A stretch of DNA of 5,347 nucleotides, taken from Deltaproteobacteria bacterium (GTDB taxonomy: Bacteria; Desulfobacterota; BSN033; UBA1163). The notes under the pieces were generated by a model. It was not told the origin of the DNA and did no database searches. It worked only from the letters and a program-made list of their open reading frames with translations. Shown one piece after another: positions 1 to 4,592 of the stretch (positions are counted from its first letter, which is position 1; every line of letters starts with the position of its first letter). The stretch is from NCBI GenBank assembly GCA_016875155.1, contig VGSD01000228.1:1-5347 (forward strand), read 5' to 3'. Made by a program: the position numbers and the translations under genes.

Positions 1-1
1 C

Positions 2-1699
2 CAGCCAAAGCCTTCTGCTGTGGAAGATTCGCATCTTTTCAAGGAGGGTGAAACTCTTTTTGCAAGAGGAGAAGTTGAAAAAGCCCTGTGGCGTTTCAAA
101 CAGTTGGTCACAGAACATCCCAGGAGCCCGCTCCTGAATGAAAGCAGATTCAGGATGGCTATCTGCTATTCCCATCTCAAAAGACATAAGGAAGCCGTTC
201 AAGTTCTCAATGGTCTGCTTTCCACTTCCCCTCCCCCTCCCCGAATGGTTCAGCTTTTCACCCTTCTCGGTGACAATTACCTCGAATTAAAAGATCGGAT
301 CAATGCCTTATTATGGTACGGGAAAGGCATTCTCGTTCCAGGACAACCACATGATGAACTTAAAAAGAAGGTCAGATCCCTCATTGATACACTTGATACA
401 GAAGAGGAGTTGAGTCAAGTGGAGTTGACTTATCGAGGCGCATATGCCGGAGGGTATGCGAAGTTGAGACTGGCTCAGATGGCAAAGAAATTGGGATATG
501 ATTCCGTTGCCAGGAAGATGCTAAGCGAACTGGAAAAAGAATATCCGGGGATGGACTACTCCGTCCAGGCGAAAGAGGTCTCTGAATCGTTCCCCCTTCC
601 CCCGAAATCGAAATATCGGGTTGGCGTCGTCCTTCCTTTGAGCGGGATCTATAAATCCTTCGGCGAAAAAGCCCTCGATGGAATTCGACTCGCCGTAAAA
701 GAAAAAGAATCAAAAGGAAAGATCCCTCTCATCTCTTTGATCATTCGCGATTCCAAAGGAAGCGCTTCGGAGGCTGAAAAGGCAGTCGAGGAATTGGCAA
801 AAGGGGAAAAGGTCATTAGCATCATTGGTCCTCTGCTCAGTATAACGGTGGACCGAGCATCCCAAAAGGCTCAACAGCTAAAAGTCCCCCTCCTCAGCCT
901 TTCACAGAAGGACCCCTCATTGGGAAAAGGAGAATTTATCTTCCAAAATTCACTTACTCCGGTTGATCAGATTCAGGGGCTTGTGGCATTTGCCATCAAG
1001 GACCTGGAACTCCGCACCTTTGCCGTTTTTTATCCCAACTCGCCTTATGGATTTCATTTCAAGAATCTCTTTAACCAGGAAATTGTCAGAATGGGTGGCA
1101 GAGTTTTGGGCACCGTGGTCTATCAGGAAGAACAGACCGATTTTCGTCAGGAGATCAAAGGTTTTTTTAAGGTAGAGACCATTCAGAGGCAAGCGGGAAC
1201 AAAAAAAAAGGAAGAGGAATTTAAACAGGGGCTTTCCGTGGATGGACTCTTTATACCAGACACCCATGATCGGGTGGGCACGATCCTCTCGCAGTGCGCT
1301 TATTTCGATATCAAAGGAACTACCTTTCTTGGGACGAATGCATGGAATGGTTCAGGACTCTTTTCTGCGGATGCAAAAGCAATAGAAGGGGCGATCTTCG
1401 TTGATGCTTTTTCAAAAGAGGACTCCCGTTCGAAGAATTTTGTTGATGAATTTCAAAAGGAGTATAAACGTCCTCCGGAAACCCTTGAGGCTATCTGTTA
1501 CGATGGGGCAAGGTTTCTACAAGAGATCCTACTATCCAAATCTCCTTCTACCACCTCCGAGTTGAAGGAAGAATTTCGAAAGTTCCATCCATTTAAAGGC
1601 GTTTCGGGGTTAAAAGGGTTTAGGGAAGATGGGAAGGCTAATCGAACCCTCTCCATTTTTAGAGTAAAAAATGGCCAGATCGAACTTTTTTCACAATAA
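2..1699 (+). CDS. TPR plus periplasmic-binding-fold protein, penicillin-binding-protein activator/LivJ-like (5' partial)
   Basis: Probable envelope protein joining a helical TPR-type N-terminal region to a type I periplasmic-binding fold. Residues are numbered from the in-frame GTG at 20. Residues 5-190 hold repeated helix pairs typical of TPRs (LFARGEVEKALWRF, MAICYSHLKRHKEAVQVL, LGDNYLELKDRINALLWY). From about residue 199 the sequence reads YRVGVVLPLSGIYKSFGEKALDGI, then IIGPLLS, VPLLSLS and FAVFYPNSPYG, which are hallmarks of the LivJ/Peripla_BP_6 fold. The frame stays open to the window edge (codons QPKPSA precede the GTG), so the GTG is probably an internal Val and the signal peptide or lipobox lies upstream, outside the window. 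The same domain order occurs in LpoA, the outer-membrane lipoprotein that activates PBP1A, and many delta-class homologues carry that label. A solute-binding role is the alternative. A lysine/glutamate-rich insert lies near residues 385-402. Fold confidence is high; exact role is uncertain. Confidence 0.85.
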   Translation, partial: QPKPSAVEDSHLFKEGETLFARGEVEKALWRFKQLVTEHPRSPLLNESRFRMAICYSHLKRHKEAVQVLNGLLSTSPPPPRMVQLFTLLGDNYLELKDRINALLWYGKGILVPGQPHDELKKKVRSLIDTLDTEEELSQVELTYRGAYAGGYAKLRLAQMAKKLGYDSVARKMLSELEKEYPGMDYSVQAKEVSESFPLPPKSKYRVGVVLPLSGIYKSFGEKALDGIRLAVKEKESKGKIPLISLIIRDSKGSASEAEKAVEELAKGEKVISIIGPLLSITVDRASQKAQQLKVPLLSLSQKDPSLGKGEFIFQNSLTPVDQIQGLVAFAIKDLELRTFAVFYPNSPYGFHFKNLFNQEIVRMGGRVLGTVVYQEEQTDFRQEIKGFFKVETIQRQAGTKKKEEEFKQGLSVDGLFIPDTHDRVGTILSQCAYFDIKGTTFLGTNAWNGSGLFSADAKAIEGAIFVDAFSKEDSRSKNFVDEFQKEYKRPPETLEAICYDGARFLQEILLSKSPSTTSELKEEFRKFHPFKGVSGLKGFREDGKANRTLSIFRVKNGQIELFSQ

Positions 1700-1721
1700 T
1701 CATATTTCGTTTAACGGTAAT

Positions 1722-1820
1722 GGTAACGATGCCCGTATCGTTCTTAAAAGGCTACGTCACTCGTACTTAATTCTTTTAAACGTACCCGTTACCTAAAGAC
1801 GAAACGGGCTTCGTAGCCTT
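1722..1820. repeat. Interlocking inverted repeats in the spacer before nfi
   Basis: Four perfect dyads are packed into this spacer. GGTAACG (1722-1728) matches CGTTACC (1787-1793). AACGAT (1725-1730) and ATCGTT (1737-1742) form a 6-bp hairpin with a 6-base loop. AAGGCTACG (1748-1756) matches CGTAGCCTT (1812-1820). CCCGTT (1785-1790) matches AACGGG (1803-1808). The first and third pairs interleave, so they can form only as alternatives or as a pseudoknot. No T-tract follows any stem, so this is not an ordinary intrinsic terminator. It resembles a degenerate intergenic palindromic repeat of unknown function. Confidence 0.6.
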
Positions 1821-1856
1821 AACCTTAACCAATTGACCCTCACCCCTTATTTCAAA

Positions 1857-2528
1857 ATGAACATACTCCATCCCTGGGAAGTCAGTGAAGAAGAGGCTAC
1901 TCAAATCCAGAATGATTTAAGACCCCATCTCATCCTGAAAAACACATTTTCAAGACTGAAGACGATAGGGGGAGCTGATGTTGCCTATTCAAAGGACGGG
2001 AAGAACCTCTTCGGGGCGGTTACTGTTCTCTCCTATCCTGAAATGAACCCCATCGATGCATCTACAGCCAGCGGAGAGATTTCATTCCCCTATATTCCAG
2101 GCCTGTTCAGTTTTCGGGAGGGCCCAATCCTTGTCAAAGCCTTTCAGGGCCTAAGGGTAAAGCCTGATCTAATGATTTTCGAAGGTCATGGCATAGCCCA
2201 TCCGAGAGGATTGGGATTAGCCTCACATCTGGGCCTCTGGCTTGGCATTCCATCCATCGGCTGTGCCAGAACATCCCTTTTGGGAGAATATCAATCTCCC
2301 GAAATCTCAAAAGGAAGTTATGAATGGGTCTATCTGGGGAAGAAAAAGGTGGGCGCTGCCCTGAGGACGAGACAGGGAGTTAAACCGGTCTTTGTCTCGC
2401 CAGGCCATCGAATCGATCTGGTGAACAGTGTCCGGATTGTGCTCGCCACCTGCCAGAGATATCGAACCCCAGAACCGTTACGAAAAGCCCATTACCTCAC
2501 TATAAAAATGATTAACAAAAATAATTGA
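1857..2528 (+). CDS. nfi: Endonuclease V (deoxyinosine-specific repair nuclease)
   Basis: Endonuclease V starts repair of deaminated adenine by nicking at the second phosphodiester 3' of deoxyinosine. The 223-residue protein matches the family from end to end: N-terminal HPWEVSEEEA, GGADVAYS, the strand-separating wedge FPYIPGLFSFREGP, EGHGIAHPRGLGLASH, VFVSPGHRIDL and C-terminal PEPLRKAH. Counting from ATG 1857, the metal-ligand positions are D41, E88 and E109, with wedge Y79, H115 and H212. The equivalents recalled for the Thermotoga maritima enzyme are D43, E89, D110, Y80, H116 and H214. Position 109 is Glu where Asp is normal, and the usual active-site Lys (K139) is R138. ATG 1857 is preferred over the in-frame TTG at 1833 because it gives the family's usual N-terminus and length; neither start has a clear Shine-Dalgarno. 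Family assignment is very secure; catalytic competence is less so. Confidence 0.95.
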   Translation: MNILHPWEVSEEEATQIQNDLRPHLILKNTFSRLKTIGGADVAYSKDGKNLFGAVTVLSYPEMNPIDASTASGEISFPYIPGLFSFREGPILVKAFQGLRVKPDLMIFEGHGIAHPRGLGLASHLGLWLGIPSIGCARTSLLGEYQSPEISKGSYEWVYLGKKKVGAALRTRQGVKPVFVSPGHRIDLVNSVRIVLATCQRYRTPEPLRKAHYLTIKMINKNN

Positions 2529-2552
2529 CATATTTTACAGTTGTGATAATTT
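2525..2552 (+). promoter_or_regulatory. Possible promoter for the toxin-antitoxin pair
   Basis: A perfect -35-like TTGACA (2525-2530) overlaps the nfi stop codon. After 16 bases comes TAATTT (2547-2552). Alternatively, an extended -10 TGTGATAAT lies at 2542-2550. The surrounding spacer is very AT-rich. This would give the toxin-antitoxin pair its own transcription start independent of nfi. It is a pattern match only. Confidence 0.35.
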
Positions 2553-2570
2553 TGAATTTCATTAAAATTT

Positions 2571-2578
2571 GTACGTAC
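2571..2578. promoter_or_regulatory. Candidate operator palindrome GTACGTAC
   Basis: An 8-bp perfect palindrome lies between the candidate -10 and the toxin ribosome-binding site. Phd/YefM antitoxins usually repress their own operon by binding short palindromes in this position, so it is a reasonable operator candidate. A looser dyad, AATTT and AAATT around 2555-2570, lies just upstream. Binding is inferred, not seen. Confidence 0.25.
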
Positions 2579-2590
2579 TTTGCAATTGGA

Positions 2591-2606
2591 AAGGATATCC
2601 TGATTG
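2591..2606 (+). promoter_or_regulatory. Ribosome-binding site and TTG start of the toxin gene
   Basis: AAGGA (2591-2595) sits 8 bases before TTG at 2604-2606. The codon just before the TTG is an in-frame TGA (2601-2603), so the reading frame cannot extend further upstream. The protein beginning MKYRIEYSP has the expected first beta strand of the RelE fold, which supports this rare start codon. Confidence 0.65.
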
Positions 2607-2903
2607 AAATACCGAATTGAATATTCTCCTGACACGGAAGACCACTTTCGCGCTTTGACAAAACACCAGCAAGTGACGGTTCTGGACACAGTGGAAAAAC
2701 AGCTCCAATATCAACCGGCTATCGAAACAAGAAATAGAAAACCCATGCGCCCTAACCCAATTGCTCCGTGGGAGTTGCGAATTGGTAACTTGCGTGTTTA
2801 TTATGATATTGAAGATGATCCAGAGTATGTTGTTTATATTCGAGCCATTGGAATCAAAGAGAGGAATAATGTTAAAATTGGAAAAGAGGTGATAAAGTTA
2901 TGA
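2604..2903 (+). CDS. RelE/ParE-superfamily toxin of a type II toxin-antitoxin pair
   Basis: A 99-residue basic protein with the small RelE/ParE toxin fold: an N-terminal strand (YRIEYSP), two helices (about residues 10-37), then a sheet with WELRIGNLRVYYDIE (56-70) and VVYIRAIGIKERN (76-88). Conserved basic and aromatic positions visible in the sheet are R59, R64, Y66, Y67, R80, K85 and R87. RelE-type members cleave mRNA on the ribosome, whereas ParE-type members poison gyrase; sequence alone does not decide which applies here. It starts at TTG and its stop overlaps the antitoxin start (ATGA), implying translational coupling. Toxin-first order is the reverse of classic phd-doc or yefM-yoeB. 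Length is normal and the frame is intact, so the gene is probably functional. Confidence 0.9.
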   Translation: MKYRIEYSPDTEDHFRALTKHQQVTVLDTVEKQLQYQPAIETRNRKPMRPNPIAPWELRIGNLRVYYDIEDDPEYVVYIRAIGIKERNNVKIGKEVIKL

Positions 2904-3157
2904 AAACCGTTGAATTTGCTAAAGCCACTCTACCGCTGTCCGATTACACAAAAAAGGTTAAAAAGGAACCGTTTATCATTACAAAAGAAGGAAAACCTGT
3001 AGCAGCTTTGGTAAGCATCTCAAATGCTGATATTGAAACTGTTTCTTTGAGCAATCATCCAAAGTTTATTGCCCTTATCGAGCGGTCACGGGCAAGGCAA
3101 AAAGCCGAGGGAGGAATTTCTACGGAAGAAATGCGCCGACGGCTTGAGAAAACCTAA
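2900..3157 (+). CDS. Phd/YefM-family antitoxin
   Basis: An 85-residue antitoxin partner of the preceding toxin. Residues 1-45 match the Phd/YefM DNA-binding domain: MKTVEFAKATLPLSDYTKKV, then FIITKEGKPVAALVSI, the usual signature of this fold. The C-terminal half (about 50-85: HPKFIALIERSRARQKAEGG, then ISTEEMRRRLEKT) is charged and helical, as expected for the toxin-binding segment. Its ATG overlaps the toxin stop by four bases, and GAGGTGAT at 2886-2893 serves as Shine-Dalgarno inside the toxin gene. By family behaviour it should neutralise the toxin by direct binding and repress the operon, possibly through the palindrome at 2571. Its stop codon ends one base before the stop of the convergent aminotransferase gene. 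Confidence is high for family and pairing. Confidence 0.92.
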   Translation: MKTVEFAKATLPLSDYTKKVKKEPFIITKEGKPVAALVSISNADIETVSLSNHPKFIALIERSRARQKAEGGISTEEMRRRLEKT

Positions 3158-4300
3158 TTACTTATACCTCTCCAAATACTTTTCTAATCGGCTCATTCCC
3201 TCTACGATATTCTCCATGGAGTTGGCATAACAGAATCGGAGATATCCTTCTGCATTTGAACCGAAATCGATTCCTGGTGCGACACCCACCTTTGCTTCCT
3301 GAAGAATGTCAAAGGCAAGTTTATAGGAGTCTTTTGAAAACCGTTTGGCATTGGCAAGAACATAGAATGCCCCTGTGGGTTCTACGGTGATGCCAAACCC
3401 CATTTCTTTAAGTCTCTGGATGAGATAACGGCGCCGCTGGTCATAAGTCTCCACCATCTTCTGAATATCTTGCTCAGCCTCTTTCAATCCGGCGAGCGCT
3501 CCCCACTGAGCAAAGGAACTGGCTGAGATGAAAAGGTTCTGTTGAATCTTCTGCATGGGCCTTACAAATTCTCTGGGCGCGATCAAATAGCCCAACCTCC
3601 AACCTGTCATCGCATAGAGTTTTGAAAAACCGTTAATGACAAAGGCTCGCTCGGTAAATTCAAGAATGGAATGGGCTTTCCCCTCATAGACCAGCCCGTG
3701 GTAGATTTCATCAGAGATGATATGGGGAGAAAATTGTGCGATCTTCTTCATCCGCTCCGCAGACATGATGTTACCTGTCGGATTTGCAGGAGAATTGATC
3801 ATGATCCCTTTCACCTTCGGACCCAGTTTCTCCTCTATCATCTCAGGAAGATACTGAAACCCCTCCTCCTCGAACACCTCCACGAAGACAGGTACGCCGT
3901 CCACAAACCGGATGATATTGGGGTAACACGGATAATAGGGGTTTGAGAGGATAACTTCGTCGCCAGCATCCAGCAAAGCCGAAAAGAGAAGAAGCATGGC
4001 CGGAGAGGTTCCGGAGGCCACCAGAACCTGTTCAGGTAAAATCCTGACCCGATACTTCTTCCAGTAATCTTCGGCAATGGCCTCCCTCAACTCGATGAGC
4101 CCCATGCTGTGGGTATAATGCGTCTTCCCATCGCAGATCGCACGATATCCTGCCTCATTAATACACTCTGGAGTATCGAAGTCCGGCTCTCCCACTTCAA
4201 GGTGGATGACGTGTTCACCATCCCTCTCCAATTCTTGAGCCCTCTCTAAAACATCCATCACAATAAAAGGAGGAATCTCTTTTGCTTTTTTGGATATCAT
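3158..4300 (-). CDS. Class I/II PLP-dependent aminotransferase (aspartate-aminotransferase-like)
   Basis: A complete 380-residue cytoplasmic fold-type I aminotransferase, which moves an amino group between an amino acid and a 2-oxo acid through bound PLP. Visible landmarks are GEPDF (37-41), HYTHSMGL (61-68), the phosphate-binding SGTSP (96-100), PYYP with the ring-stacking Tyr (121-124), NSPANPTG with cofactor Asn (169-176), SDEIY with the pyridine-nitrogen Asp197 and Tyr200, the Schiff-base Lys227 in GFSKLYAMTGWRLG, and substrate-carboxylate Arg355 in YLRFCYAN. All key residues are present. The motif style fits the gamma subgroup of class I enzymes, which act on Asp, Ala, aromatic or branched substrates, so the substrate cannot be named. 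ATG 4300 is supported by GAGGGG six bases upstream. A dyad lies just before that site in the leader. The gene converges on the antitoxin gene with no spacer. Confidence 0.95.
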   Translation of the reverse strand: MISKKAKEIPPFIVMDVLERAQELERDGEHVIHLEVGEPDFDTPECINEAGYRAICDGKTHYTHSMGLIELREAIAEDYWKKYRVRILPEQVLVASGTSPAMLLLFSALLDAGDEVILSNPYYPCYPNIIRFVDGVPVFVEVFEEEGFQYLPEMIEEKLGPKVKGIMINSPANPTGNIMSAERMKKIAQFSPHIISDEIYHGLVYEGKAHSILEFTERAFVINGFSKLYAMTGWRLGYLIAPREFVRPMQKIQQNLFISASSFAQWGALAGLKEAEQDIQKMVETYDQRRRYLIQRLKEMGFGITVEPTGAFYVLANAKRFSKDSYKLAFDILQEAKVGVAPGIDFGSNAEGYLRFCYANSMENIVEGMSRLEKYLERYK

Positions 4301-4306
4301 CGTTTA

Positions 4307-4312
4307 CCCCTC
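4307..4312 (-). promoter_or_regulatory. Shine-Dalgarno of the aminotransferase gene
   Basis: GAGGGG read on the minus strand, six bases before the ATG at 4300. Only three bases separate it from the foot of the dyad at 4316-4336, so folding of that dyad in the mRNA leader could affect ribosome access. Confidence 0.6.
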
Positions 4313-4315
4313 GAG

Positions 4316-4336
4316 ATTCCGAAATAAATTCGGAAT
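4316..4336. repeat. 8-bp perfect dyad in the aminotransferase leader
   Basis: ATTCCGAA (4316-4323) and TTCGGAAT (4329-4336) flank a 5-base loop. On the minus strand it is preceded by TGTC and followed by CTCGAG. This resembles the widespread class of short dispersed GTCATTCC...GGAATC palindromes in bacterial intergenic DNA, an assignment from memory. It is not followed by a T-run on the minus strand, so it is not a terminator for that direction. Confidence 0.6.
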
Positions 4337-4360
4337 GACATGTTTCTTCTTCTCATGCTT

Positions 4361-4398
4361 CTGAACCCTGGGCTGAACTTGATTCAGCCTCGTTTCAG
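4361..4398. repeat. Nested dyad with GGCTGAA/TTCAGCC core
   Basis: GGCTGAA (4371-4377) and TTCAGCC (4383-4389) form a perfect 7-bp stem with a 5-base loop. An outer pair, CTGAA (4361-4365) and TTCAG (4394-4398), repeats the same core sequence. The design, GAA-N5-TTC at the loop, is shared with the dyad at 4316-4336, so both may belong to one dispersed repeat family. Confidence 0.5.
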
Positions 4399-4457
4399 CA
4401 TCTAATTTAAGGTTTGCATTAATTACTACCTAAATTGAGCGATTTTCTTAAATTTCA

Positions 4458-4533
4458 TTGTAGCGCAACCCTTTAGGGTTGCTTCTGATCCCTGCCTGCG
4501 GCAGGCAAGCAAGGCTAAAGCCTTGCGCTACAA
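4458..4533. repeat. 76-base cloverleaf-like palindromic element
   Basis: A closing stem TTGTAGC (4458-4464) with GCTACAA (4527-4533) encloses three perfect hairpins: GCAACCC/GGGTTGC with loop TTTA (4465-4482), CCTGCC/GGCAGG with loop TGC (4491-4505), and GCAAGGC/GCCTTGC with loop TAAA (4509-4526). The outer arms can alternatively extend to 11 bp by taking over four bases from the first and third hairpins. It has no open reading frame. The size and four stems recall a tRNA, but the loops are too short and lack tRNA consensus bases. It is best regarded as a REP- or BIME-like intergenic element. Confidence 0.75.
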
Positions 4534-4534
4534 A

Positions 4535-4549
4535 TCACCCTTTGGGTGA
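4535..4549 (-). terminator. Weak candidate terminator hairpin after the SAM hydrolase gene
   Basis: TCACCC and GGGTGA form a 6-bp stem with a 3-base loop, 15 bases past the stop codon at 4564. On the minus strand only TTT follows, so as an intrinsic terminator it is poor. It may simply be a further unit of the neighbouring palindromic element, which could itself slow or end transcription. Confidence 0.25.
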
Positions 4550-4558
4550 CTGTAAATT

Positions 4559-4592
4559 GGAATTTATTTGGGATTTGGAATTTGGGATTTGG
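4559..4592. repeat. AT-rich direct repeat overlapping the SAM hydrolase 3' end
   Basis: The 12-mer TTTGGGATTTGG occurs at 4567-4578 and again at 4581-4592, and GGAATTT recurs at 4559 and 4577. On the minus strand this reads as repeated AAATCCCAAATTCC, a common type of simple intergenic repeat. It encodes the last residues (about KSQIPNPK) and the stop of the SAM hydrolase gene. Confidence 0.65.

Noticed and set aside
1725..1742. An intrinsic terminator after the periplasmic-binding protein gene
   Set aside because: The 6-bp stem is AT-rich and is followed by TCTTAAAA rather than a T-tract.
1833..1856. TTG 1833 as the endonuclease V start
   Set aside because: It adds eight residues not expected in the family and has no Shine-Dalgarno. 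ATG 1857 gives an N-terminus that lines up with known members, although it too lacks a strong ribosome-binding site.
1857..3157. A defence island formed by endonuclease V and the toxin-antitoxin pair
   Set aside because: Endonuclease V is a housekeeping repair gene, the pair appears to have its own promoter, and no other defence gene is in the window. Adjacency alone is not evidence.
4458..4533. A tRNA or tRNA-like gene, because of 76 bases and four stems
   Set aside because: Loops are 3-4 bases, there is no TTC-type T-loop, no D-loop GG, no 7-base anticodon loop and no CCA-ready acceptor end.
4316..4549. A CRISPR array or riboswitch
   Set aside because: The palindromes differ from each other, spacing is irregular, and no unit is repeated three or more times. 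No known riboswitch core could be recognised.
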